Positions 36,001 to 45,418 of a stretch of 64,000 nucleotides of DNA are shown here, in pieces (position 1 is the stretch's first letter; each line of letters starts with the position of its first letter). The position numbers were made by a program, and so were the translations under genes. The notes beneath the pieces were generated by a model, which was given only the letters and a program-made list of their open reading frames with translations, ran no database searches and was not told the DNA's origin. Source of the stretch: Monosporascus cannonballus (Eukaryota; Ascomycota; Sordariomycetes; Xylariales). The stretch spans positions 1-64,000 of the forward strand of contig QJNS01000232.1 of assembly GCA_004154925.1 (NCBI GenBank). The letters are read 5' to 3'.

Positions 36001-36616
36001 AAGGGAAGCCGTACCGGGCCGTATGGGCCGATGCGGAGTGTCGGCTGACTGGGACACCCCGGACTGGACAGGCACAACAGGAACTTGGCGCGAGCAGCTA
36101 GAATGTACGGGTGGAAGGTAGCGCAGTTCGGGGGTTTGCAGGCAAACCTGCCATAGGGGATCTGAGGCGAGGTGTGAAGTAAGCTGCTGAAAATCCCACG
36201 AGCCGGGTACTCGGAATCGCTTCAGGATTTGAGGTGGTATTGATGTTGATTACATGATATATCATTGCATTGCCCCCCCTCGGATCAGCCCCAACGCATC
36301 GGCAAGCAGCACGAGTGGCGCGCATGAAGGAATTGCGGGGGGTGTGGGGGGCAGAAGCAAAGCAGGTCTCGTAAGGTGGGGGCGAGGGGTATCTACAGCA
36401 GTGACGCTGCGTCATACTTCCGCTACAGAAAGTATGGCCCCCCTTTTTCGCTAGTAGAACCTGCCCCGCTTCTCGGGGGAGTATAAACATCACAACCATG
36501 GCGCCATAGTGTTTTGTTCCAAGTCTAACTCTCTGCTTCTTCCTGCTTCCCGTTCTTCCTCCTCTTCTTCCCATTTACCCTAATCTCACAGAGTAGACTA
36601 TCTAGAAGCTGACAAG
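33028..36616. other. Gene-poor region with poly-A tract and hairpins
   Basis: About 3.6 kb with only short frames lacking domains. Near 33402-33422 is a hairpin of CACCCCCT and AGGGGGTG around GCCA. At 34099-34120 there are 22 consecutive A, which could be the tail of an old retroposed copy, but I recognise no body for it. Base composition is near the genome average, so it is not RIP-like. Confidence 0.5.
34099..34120 (+). repeat. Poly-A tract (22 A)
   Basis: Twenty-two uninterrupted A residues follow GAGCC and precede GTTGCGG. It may be a simple-repeat expansion or the 3' tail of a retroposed sequence; no target-site duplication was identified by eye. Confidence 0.9.
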
Positions 36617-37749
36617 ATGAGCGACACCGAGCCCACCAAGTAAGCAGACACACTGTTTCTCTGCCCTCTCGGTAAGACGAGGACGGATTCGCTGACCATT
36701 CTCGATGGAATAGGAAGACCTACACCCTCGCCTCTGGCGACAAGATGCCCGCCATCGGGTTGGGTACCTGGCAATCGGGCAAGAACGAGGTGTCCGAGGC
36801 CGTGAAGCACGCCCTCTCAGTCGGTACGTCTCCACCCCAACCAGACAACGGCAACAAGCACGTGATGGGGCTTCGGATGCTAACACACGCGCCCAGGATA
36901 CCGCTACATCGACACGGCGTTGGCCTACGGCAACGAGCACGAGGTAGGCGAGGGAATCCGCGCGTCGGGCGTGCCGCGCGAGCAGATCTGGGTGACGACG
37001 AAGCTGGACAACCCCTGGCACAAGCGCGTGGCCGAGGGCATCGACGCCTCCCTGAAGAACCTGGGCCTCGAGTACGTCGACCTGTACCTCATGCACTGGC
37101 CCAGCAGCACGCGGCCCGATGACCTCAAGAAGCACTACGACGACTGGAACTTCATCGACACCTGGCGCGAGATGCAGAAGCTCGTCGGCACCGGCAAGGT
37201 CCGCAACATCGGCGTCTCTAACTTCGGCATCCGCAACCTCGAGAAGCTGCTGAACGACCCCTCTTGCAAGGTTTGTTGCCCCCGTGTTCGTGACTGTTGC
37301 ATGGTGCTTGGCAGGACGAATCCTTTAGGATGTGGGGGCTGACCCCCGAGCTGGAACAGATCAAGCCTGCTGTTAACCAGATCGAGCTTCACCCGAACAA
37401 CCCGTCGCCCAAGTTGGTGGCGTACTGCAAGGAGAAGGGCATCCATGTCACGGGATACTCGTGCCTGGGAAGCACCAACTCGCCCCTGTACAAGGACGAG
37501 ACCCTGCTGTCGATCGCCGAGAGCAAGGGCAAGACGCCGCAGCAGATTCTAGTGCACTGGGGCATCCAGAACGGATGGGACGTGATTCCCAAGTCGGTCA
37601 ACAAGGACCGGATCTCGGGCAACTTCGACATCGACGGCTGGTCGCTGACCGAGGACGAGATGCACAAGCTGTCGAACCTGCCGGACCGCTTCAAGGTCTG
37701 CGGCGACGCCTGGCTGCCCGTCAAAGTCTTCTTCGGCGACGACGAGTGA
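36617..37749 (+). CDS. Aldo-keto reductase (Gcy1/glycerol dehydrogenase-like)
   Basis: Exons 36617-36639, 36714-36823, 36897-37270 and 37360-37749 give 298 residues, all in phase. The catalytic tetrad of the AKR (beta/alpha)8 barrel is visible: Asp50 and Tyr55 in YIDTALAYGNE, Lys80 in VTTKLDNPW, His111 in LYLMHWPSS. The NADP-binding end has IPKSVNKDRISGN, where Lys and Arg select NADPH. The AKR signatures GLGTWQSG and IGVSNFGIRNLEKLL are present. The closest family by feel is the Gcy1/Ypr1 and fungal glycerol/D-galacturonate-type reductases, which reduce short-chain aldehydes; the exact substrate is not readable. The first exon encodes only MSDTEPTK, the last residue being completed by exon 2. 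Confidence 0.94.
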
Positions 37750-37904
37750 CTGGATGGGTCACCAGGTGGTAAGGATGGATTGCGGCCGCGGTTGTAAGCT
37801 TAGATAGACCATGATTAAATGAATAAGAACCCATCATCACCTGATCTCTTGAAGCCGCCGTGTCCAGATTCGTGATCTCCCCGGTTCAATGCGCCAAACA
37901 CCCA

Positions 37905-38492
37905 TCATAACCTCCCCTTCCCACCCTCCTCGTCCAACACCCGCGCAAGCTCCTCCCTCAGCCGCGCGGCCAACCCAACCGCGTCCTCGTCGTCGAGCTC
38001 CTCCCTGACGCCGCGCCCGAACATCGTGAAGCTCTCGCGGAACCGGCCGCTGGCGCGTATCTCGGGGCGCGGGATCAGGTGGTAGTGGACGTGGTCGACG
38101 ACCTGGGCGGCGGCGGCGCCGTTGTTCTGCACGACGTTCCAGTCGGCGACGCCGGTGGCGCGCACGAGCGCCCGGCTTAGCACGCGAAGGTGGGCCCCGA
38201 GCTCGGCCGCCTCGGCCGCCGTCACGTCCGTCAGCTTCGGCCGGTGTTCGCGCGGGCATAGCAGCAGGTGGCCCCGCGACAGCGGCAGGATGTCGAGGAA
38301 GGCGAGCGCCGCGGGGGTCGAGAGGACCACGAAGGCGGGCGGCGAGAGCCGGTCCGGGGATAGCTGCCGGGAGTCGGCGGGCAGAGGGCTGGACGGCGGG
38401 AACGGCGCGTAGGTCGCCGCGATCGCGCAGAAGGGGCACGGCGCGTCCGGGGCCGGGATCGCGGGGTCGAAGGATTGCACGGGCGATGCCAT
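37905..38492 (-). CDS. HIT-family (histidine triad) nucleotide-binding protein
   Basis: A single exon of 195 residues. It has an N-terminal CPFCAIA (a Zn-type CxxC common in HIT proteins), SRGHLLLCPREHRPKLTDV, WNVVQNNGAAAAQVVDHVHYHLIPRP with the HxHxH triad at His134/136/138, then an EELDDED helix. HIT hydrolases act on AMP-linked substrates (adenosine phosphoramidates, dinucleoside polyphosphates). About 15 extra residues lie between the CxxC and the first strand relative to compact HINT proteins. The substrate is not determined. It faces the 3' end of the aldo-keto reductase and is divergent from RPB12. Confidence 0.9.
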   Translation of the reverse strand: MASPVQSFDPAIPAPDAPCPFCAIAATYAPFPPSSPLPADSRQLSPDRLSPPAFVVLSTPAALAFLDILPLSRGHLLLCPREHRPKLTDVTAAEAAELGAHLRVLSRALVRATGVADWNVVQNNGAAAAQVVDHVHYHLIPRPEIRASGRFRESFTMFGRGVREELDDEDAVGLAARLREELARVLDEEGGKGRL

Positions 38493-38970
38493 GGTAGGTG
38501 GACGTGCTGGGGCCGGACTGGCTGTTATAGACAGGTATATTTGTCAGGACCATAGACGCAGGGGGGCAGGGAGGCCGGAACCCGACATCAGGACGTATTC
38601 GTATACTGAGGGAGAGTTGCCGAGGCCCCGATTAATGCTTATCACCTTATCATACCCCGTCGTGCCGTGCCAGGCCACCTGCCGGTTAGCGCCCCCCTGG
38701 ACTTCCAGTCGCCGTTCTGCCCACCAACACCGCCATTTTTCTACAGTAGGTCGCGATATCGCCCTATCTACCGATCCTCCATGATTTATTTTTCCCATCG
38801 CCGAGAGTCACCCCATCGTAACGTTTCTAGAAACACAACCCAGCATCGCGCACCATCGCAACAACACACGACGTCGCAATCTCTCTCGTGCCGACTACCC
38901 CGTCAATCGCACGTGCGACACCTACAAGCAAGCAAGCAAGCAAGCAGACACTGCACGGGGAAAGAAAAAC
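38493..38970. promoter_or_regulatory. Divergent promoter region of HIT gene and RPB12 gene
   Basis: A 478-nt region between two outward-transcribed genes. Near the RPB12 start there is a tetranucleotide tract of (AGCA)n type around 38928-38947, probably in the 5' UTR. No specific factor site is claimed. Confidence 0.55.
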
Positions 38971-39307
38971 ATGTCCCGCGAGGCGTACCAGATCCCCACG
39001 GCCGGCGGCGCATCCGTGCCGGGCGCGGGCACCAACTTCTCGCGCGCCATCGACCCGACCGAGGGCGCCTCCATCAACTACATCTGCGGCGACTGCGGGA
39101 CCAAGTTCCCGCTGCGGCGCAACGACACCATCCGGTGCAAGGAGTGCGGGTGCCGCGTGCTGTACAAGGAGCGCACGAAGAGGTGAGTGAGCGATGATGC
39201 GGACGCGTCTTGGAGTTGGCGTGGCCTATGTGTGGGAGATGGCTGTAACGGAGAAGCTAACTTTTGTTGTGCGCGGGACAAGGATGGTGCAGTTCGAGGC
39301 GCGGTGA
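38971..39307 (+). CDS. RPB12: RNA polymerase I/II/III common subunit Rpb12 (ABC10-alpha)
   Basis: Exons 38971-39182 and 39283-39307 give 78 residues. The intron is GTGAGT...ACAAG with a GCTAAC branch site. The zinc ribbon is complete: Cys39, Cys42, Cys56 and Cys59 in YICGDCGTKFPLRRNDTIRCKECGCRVLYKERTKR. The tiny second exon adds MVQFEAR, the almost invariant C-terminus of the family, which proves the splice. The subunit is shared by all three nuclear RNA polymerases. The N-terminal 35 residues are a variable extension. The neighbouring GPN1 GTPase acts in polymerase assembly and import, a suggestive but possibly accidental adjacency. Confidence 0.97.
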
Positions 39308-39648
39308 TGATTCCAAGGGTCATGGCGACGATGGGCGCGTTTTGGTGGTTGGGGCGGCGACGGGATAGATGTCTTGTGTTGTGGGATGATGCCGTTACGT
39401 ACGATGATCGACACGGGTACACGACGACCTCATGGATATAATATGCATGGTCACGGAGTTTTAGGAGTTCGACCTGAGCACACACAGTGGTAGATGTGTT
39501 GATCCCACAAATCTCACGAATCAGATTGGTATCAAATACGCCACCCTCTAGTACAATGCTTCCTTATTTAAGCCATCATGCCCTCACGCCAGACGCCTTC
39601 GTGAAATAGCCTTTCGATCTCGGGGGGACGTGACCTCCTAATGCCCCC
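39308..39648. other. Convergent 3' intergenic region, RPB12 / GPN1
   Basis: About 340 nt between two facing genes; only 3' UTR sequence is expected, and nothing else is seen. Confidence 0.6.
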
Positions 39649-40922
39649 TTATTTCCTCTGTGAGTGTAGGAACTTGGCGAAGCTCGCCTCCTCCATAGTC
39701 GAGTCCTTGTTAGCTTCCATGGCAGCCTCGTACCGAGCCTGTAGACCTTCGCGATCAAGCTCATCATCGACATCGGCGTAATCGTCGTCGTCCTGGTCAT
39801 CGCTGGGCACCATATCGTCATCGCCATCGTCGGCGGGCGGCTTGACCACGGCACCGGCGCCGCTCCCCGTGGCCATCGACATGCCCTGCATCATCTTCTC
39901 GAGCTCCTTCTCGCGGGTCCTGCGCTTCTGGTCGTCGCGCTCCTGGCGCCGGCGCTCGAGCTCGGGCCGGTAGTCGCGCTTGAACTCCTCGGCCTTGTCG
40001 CGGACGGCGGCGAAGAACTCGCCGACGCCCTGGCCCGTCATCGACGAGACGCCGACGACGCTGAGGTGCGAGTAGAACTCCTCGAGCATGAGGCTCATCG
40101 AGTTGAGCAGGCTGCCCATGTACCCGCTGCCGCCGCCGCCGCCCTCGCCCTCGACGCCGCCGAACGCGTTGCCGGCCTCGTCGCTCGCCAAGGCTTCCTG
40201 GAACGCGTCATAGTCCGTCATCCACTCCTTGGCGAAGGAGGCGTCCTTCACGTCCGTCTTGTTGAACACGAGGATCATCGGCAGCTTCGTCTTGTACAGG
40301 ATCGAGCACGCGTACAGCATGTTGCTCATGAAGGTGCTGGTCAACGCCGTCCGCGGCGTGTCGATGATGTATGCTATGACCGTCGGGAACGACGAGGCGA
40401 GCGACTCGAGCAGGATCTGGCCCGAGGCCGACCAGACGAAAACCTCGATCTGCCCCGCTAGAGGAGGGTCAGCCACAATATCCGTGCTCACACGTCGGAA
40501 ACGCCTTCGATTTCCGGAGCATGAAACGTACGCGTATCTACCAGGATATTCTTGACGACTTTCTTACTCGGGTTCTCCGGGTCGGGGATCGTGCGCTTCT
40601 CCAGAAGGCTCAGGATCTGGTCGACCTTGGTGGCGAAGAGGTTTAGGGAGGTCAGGATGCCGCCGTTGGGCCCGAGGTTGTACTGCTTCATGACCTCCTT
40701 GTAGTTGACCGAGTCGCGGATGTCGATGTTGCTCTCGAAGGGGACGTTGAGCACGGCCGGGTCGAGGTTGATGACGTACGGAGGCTCCTTCTGACCGTGC
40801 AGGTGCGCGTTGATGCGCTGCATGAACGTCGTCTTTCCCGACCCGGCCATGCCCACGCAGACGACGGCGACGGCTTCCGAGGCCGCCGCCGAAGAAGAGG
40901 AAGCACCGGATGTGGACGCCAT
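39649..40922 (-). CDS. GPN-loop GTPase 1 (Npa3/XAB1)
   Basis: Exons 40922-40532 and 40457-39649 give 399 residues. Walker [10 protein letters not shown] lies at 24-32, then [19 protein letters not shown]. The defining GPN loop is at 84-86 in [16 protein letters not shown]. After the GTACGT...CTCTAG intron, ILVDTPGQIEVF supplies the G3 region and VFNKTDV the G4 NKxD. A Gly-rich insert ([13 protein letters not shown]) and an acidic tail rich in Asp follow, as in other GPN1 proteins. GPN1/Npa3 is needed for nuclear import and assembly of RNA polymerase II, working with GPN3. Family and orthology are secure from the GPN motif plus tail length. Confidence 0.95.
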
Positions 40923-43900
40923 CTTTCGGGCGTGGAGGTGTGCGATTCTGTTAATCGCAAGGCCGGGGACGGGTCGTTATCGAACTGATACGTGTTTGGG
41001 GTGTTGTAGTTCAGAGATGCCAGGTAGAAGAAGTCCGGAGTTAAAAGGAAAATTGATGATGGTTCATCGCGGGGTGGTGGGGTACCGGTAGCTTCTTGAT
41101 ACCCCCCTTTACAAAGATACTATTCATCTATCAGAAGAGGACCCGCAATAGGGGTAATGGTGCTTTTGCTTATATCTTGCTCAGTTGCTTCACGTTGTGC
41201 TCCGACAAGATATGCCTCGAGTCGATTGAAGCGAAATTTAACACTAGCTGTTTCTAGGCATCGGGAGTAGAAGTACTGAGTCATCCATAGCGTAATGCTG
41301 CTCGGCTCTTCTTAAGGGGTTACAATAGTCGGTCACTCCGCAAGCCCAGAACTAGTGAAATGCAGATCCGTAAATAAAATGCTATCCATGCAAGCCAACA
41401 CCCTATTTGATTCCACAATGAGCGATTATTCAGGAAGCTGAGAGGCAATACCGCCATTTGTACATAGACGTGTCAGCGAGAATCCGCCCGTTGTAGAGCA
41501 CCACTCCCATGCCTCCGGGCGCGAGAAGGGTATGAAGATACCTGCGGCCAGGAGACCAGGCGAGCCAGAACTGGCTCAAGTCTCCGGTCGCGTTCTGTCT
41601 CCCAGGGCATCCCTGCATCCAAAACTCACGACCAGAACCCGTGCATCGTAGGCACTTCTCATCTGCGCACTTTGTCCCGGCAGTTTGCTTCCTCTGCCAC
41701 TATATCTCGATGCAATGGCAGCTGCCACATCCCGCAAACTCACTAATCGTCAAAGGACCAAAACATCCCTACGGACAAAAGCGCCCACGCTGGGCCATCG
41801 AACTCCAGCGCCTGCCCTCGGCTGTGACCCCAGACGGCTATAAAGCACATGCATTTTTTTTTCCCCCGGTGCAGCTTATTGGGCTAGATCTGTCAGTTGC
41901 TCAGGCAAGGGCTATTTTGGGAGCTGACGGAAACCGCTCTGGCTCCAGACCTGCCTCTAAACCTGAAGCATACCCCTTTCATCGTCTCGAGGGGCCATCT
42001 CATCCTTCTCTTCACTCTCCTCCATCGCATGACCGGCCCGTCTTCCAAGGAACGAGACGGAACGAAGGAAAATTCCACCAAGCCATGCAAGGCAGGTGCG
42101 ACGCGTTTTGACAAAATGAGCCAGAAGTACGGCGCATACAGCTTTGTTCAGGTGTACTGGATAGACCTGCACTACGAGTACAAGTCCTACGATGATCCTC
42201 GTTGGCCAAGGCAGGGAGGACCTCAAGTCTACGTACACGTTGCCTGTCCCACGGGCTTCAACGCGTTTTGTGAAGCGACAAGCAAGCCCAAAACGTAGTC
42301 TCAGAACCCCCCCTTCCGGAACCCCCTCAGGCATCGATCTGGAATCAATTGTTAGGACCACTAATGTGCCAAAAAAAAAAAACCGTACGCCCACCCATTT
42401 CTCACCAAAACTCACCCTTTGCACTCCATTATAATAAACCCTAAAAAAGATATAAATACCAGGATATTCTATTAGTATGATTTATTAAATGGGCTATAAT
42501 TACCGTTTTACTTAACCTTTTTAACAGAGGTGAAGTTAAGAAAAGTTAAGAATATATTAGATTAACAAATGTTTATTATAGTAAGAAAGAAGAATTATAG
42601 AGAAAACCACCGTTACTAAAGTTTAATATATGATAGCTTCAGTAAATATTTAGTGACTTAATATATTTTTCGAAATATAATAAATATAATCAAAGTCCTA
42701 TTTTGATTATGGTTTTTTAACTTTTTGCATTTTTTTCCGAATTATTGTAGCGAAGTGCAAAGGGCGAGGTTTGGTGAGAAATGGGTGGGCGTACGGATTT
42801 TTTTGGCGCATTAGTGACCCTCTCCCGAAGGAACTGCTCAGAGTTCCACAGGGACACCCACGACGAGCCTTCTGAGAGTCGGGAAGCACCAAATGACTCT
42901 GCCCACGATGATCGAGGCAGTTCCCAGCCTGAAGAAGATGGATACTGAACCATGGCCTTGAGTTTAGGCTAGGGATGCATGTTGGCGCCTAGCTTTCTTG
43001 GTGACGTTTTCCACAAATCGCGAGGCGCCATTCTTGCCCATAGACCCAAATCTTAAGCCGCAGCGGACTGTCGTTGGAATGACAGAGCCTGGAGAACCAA
43101 GCCGAAATTTACCCGATTATGGGGCTTCTGGGGTAAAATATGATGACGCTAGCTTCACCTTTGGCTTGCTCAGTAGGTGGTTGCCTGGAACCAGGCCTAC
43201 ATTTTGCGCTGTAATCAGTGGCCAGTGAGAACCCGGACGATGAGGTCTCGGATTTTATCGATTACTCGGTATCAGGCCGAATATTAACGTCCCTGCTAGG
43301 TACCCTCTTGCGTCATGTCGAACGCAATTGCTATAATGAAGTTCTAATCGTAGAGCTCGAGAAGGTCAACTGATGCAGAATTCCTGACTGTGATGTTAAA
43401 CTTGCCCTTAAGACGTCGTGAACCTTCGGGCCAAAGAAGCCTGGCGTCTACTAGCTTACGCCCGGCAGCCGCGCCTTGCCCGATTCTCCTTAGGCGGTTT
43501 ACCTAACGCCATTTAGGAGTGTTCGGAACATCTCGCGGCTTCAGGGCACCTGAACCACCCAGCATGACAGCTGAAGGGTACGAAAGTGGATTGTCGAGCT
43601 AGGAGACCTGAACTCAATCGAGAGGACGTCAGATGAGACGGAAATTGCATAGTTCTAGCGAGAGTTTAGCGTTACGCGTGTACAGAACGACGCCCAGAAC
43701 GGAGCAACAAAAGTTCAATGCTGACAAGAGATCAAACACGGAGGGGAGCAACTCTCGGCGACTGGCCCCGAGCGGTAACCTGTCAGGTCGTGGTCAAAAT
43801 AACCGCCACACTGTCTTAGGACACACTGGCCAAAAGTGAGTCAATTGTTTTTGATCGCGACCTGGCTGTCAGGCTGCATCGTCTAAAGATGCGCCACACT

Positions 43901-44155
43901 CAAGGCCCGGACACTGGCGCCCAACCAGGTTTGGGACGTCAGGTCAGTCGGGGTGCTTGCTTACCCGGTCAATGTTTGTGTGCGAGCACATTCAACCGAT
44001 GGACAAGTGGCTAGGAAACAGTGTTAAATAGAGATGACACCCTTCTATTCGAAGTTGCTAGATTGGCCACCAGGTCTTTTAGCAGAGTCCGCATATGTCA
44101 ACAACGGATTCGAAACACCAAAACGGTGATTGAAGGCCTGCGCATTACAAGCAAC
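40923..44155. other. Gene-poor region containing a TIR element
   Basis: About 3.2 kb without a supportable gene. The only clear structure is the 458-bp inverted-repeat element at 42359-42816. Open frames at 41641-42300 on both strands show no domain or splice logic. Confidence 0.5.
42359..42816. mobile_element. Small non-autonomous DNA element with long terminal inverted repeats (MITE-like, CACTA ends)
   Basis: The left end at 42359 (CACTAATGTGCC, a run of A, CCGTACGCCCACCCATTTCT and on) recurs as reverse complement at the right end, finishing at 42816. About 75 bp of each arm match with only a few differences. Those I could place include G/A and C/T pairs, as expected of RIP or deamination. 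The 300-bp interior is very AT-rich with no coding capacity. Both arms start CACTA and are flanked by AC, a possible 2-bp duplication. If the true target duplication is the TA within CACTAATG, the element would instead be Tc1/mariner-type. The superfamily is therefore uncertain; the TIR structure is direct observation. Confidence 0.85.
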
Positions 44156-45418
44156 ATGACTCCAGCGGAGAACCACTTCCTCGCCGGAAAGCGAATCATT
44201 GTCGCCGGCGCTGGCATGGCTGGGTTGGCCTTTGTCACCGGCCTCCGTCGGCAATGGAACCCGGCCCTTCAGCCCCCGGAGATCGTCATTTATGAACGCG
44301 ACACCCAACAAACCAGCATCAACCGCGAGGGCTTCAGCCTGTCCCTAGCGGGATACGACGAGACCGGCGGCCTCTATGCGCTAAAGCAATTAGGGCTACT
44401 TGACGAGGTACTGCCGCACGCGCTTCTCGGCCTGGAGGGGACGGGAAGCTTCAAAGTCTGGGGTAGGAACTTTGGCGAGCAAATGAGCGTGCGGTACAAG
44501 CCGGCCCGGGGCCTGCCGTCAGCGGGCATCCGCATAGCGCGCAAGAACCTGCGCAAGGTCCTGCTGGACGCCGTGGAGGCAACGGACAAGATCACTTGGG
44601 GTTCTGCGTGCGTCGAGGCGCAGAAACTGGCCAGTGGCAGGGTGAGAGTGAAGTTTGCACGCGGCGGACACGACTCTAAAGTGGATGACGAGGACGAGTG
44701 CGACCTCCTCGTCGTGGCGGACGGCGCCAGTAGCAAGTTGCGGGCTTGCCTCCGACCAGACGACACGCTGCGTTATGCCGGGGCGATCCAACTGGGAGGT
44801 AGCGCCAAGTTCGAGGACAAAATCCCTCAGCCGGTGGACAACAATTGGGGTATGTTGCTGTCTGGACAGGGGGTGAGCTGCTTTCTCTCTCCCATCGACC
44901 ATCACAGCGTCGTCTGGGCTCTAAGCCGCCTTGAAGCGCAAGAGCGACGGCGCATCAATCCTAACGACCCGGGGAGCGCGGAGAAGGTGATTCGGGAGGG
45001 ACTGGAGTTGGGCCGCATGTTCGGGGAGCCGTTCCAAACCATCGTAGAGCGCACCGATCCTGCGACTGTCTTCGCCATGCCTGCGCGGGACAAGCAGCCG
45101 TTCTACCACGATGTAAGCGATCTGGGGCCTATAGTGTTCATTGGCGATAGCAACCACGCGGTGAGTCCGTTTGCCGGGTACGGGGCTAGCCTGGCGATGA
45201 AGGATGGGTGGGACCTAGCAGAGCAAATCTGCGCGGCGAGCGACGTGAAGCGCGCGGTTACGTCGTACGATGCCATCAGTGTACCCAGGGCGATCAAGGT
45301 CCTTAAGGAGTCGCATTGGAGGATTGAGATGGGACACAGCACGGGGATCAAGGGCATGATGTTCCGATGCTTCATCGCAGTCGGGGGTTTCCTACTATGG
45401 CTGACGGGACAGGCCTGA
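44156..45418 (+). CDS. FAD-dependent monooxygenase (UbiH/salicylate hydroxylase-like)
   Basis: A single exon of 420 residues from ATG 44156. The FAD fold is complete. GxGxxG lies at 18-23 in IIVAGAGMAGLAF, with a following acidic residue in VIYERD. A mid-protein DLLVVADGASSKLR (DG motif) follows, and IVFIGDSNHAVSPFAGYGASLAMKDGWDLA is the GD/second FAD signature. Arg and Gly around GIRIARKNLRKVLLDA correspond to the conserved R after the first domain. The C-terminus ends in a hydrophobic segment (CFIAVGGFLLWLTG) that may anchor the enzyme to a membrane, as in meroterpenoid-type monooxygenases. The substrate is unknown. There is no biosynthetic partner nearby, so this is a lone accessory oxidase beside repeat-rich DNA. 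Confidence 0.9.
   Translation: MTPAENHFLAGKRIIVAGAGMAGLAFVTGLRRQWNPALQPPEIVIYERDTQQTSINREGFSLSLAGYDETGGLYALKQLGLLDEVLPHALLGLEGTGSFKVWGRNFGEQMSVRYKPARGLPSAGIRIARKNLRKVLLDAVEATDKITWGSACVEAQKLASGRVRVKFARGGHDSKVDDEDECDLLVVADGASSKLRACLRPDDTLRYAGAIQLGGSAKFEDKIPQPVDNNWGMLLSGQGVSCFLSPIDHHSVVWALSRLEAQERRRINPNDPGSAEKVIREGLELGRMFGEPFQTIVERTDPATVFAMPARDKQPFYHDVSDLGPIVFIGDSNHAVSPFAGYGASLAMKDGWDLAEQICAASDVKRAVTSYDAISVPRAIKVLKESHWRIEMGHSTGIKGMMFRCFIAVGGFLLWLTGQA

Noticed and set aside
38927..38947. (AGCA)n tract considered as a CRISPR-like or regulatory array
   Set aside because: Simple tetranucleotide microsatellite in a 5' UTR, with no spacers.
41641..42300. Overlapping open frames of 130-155 codons on both strands
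   Set aside because: No recognisable domain, no signal of splicing and mutually overlapping; treated as chance frames.
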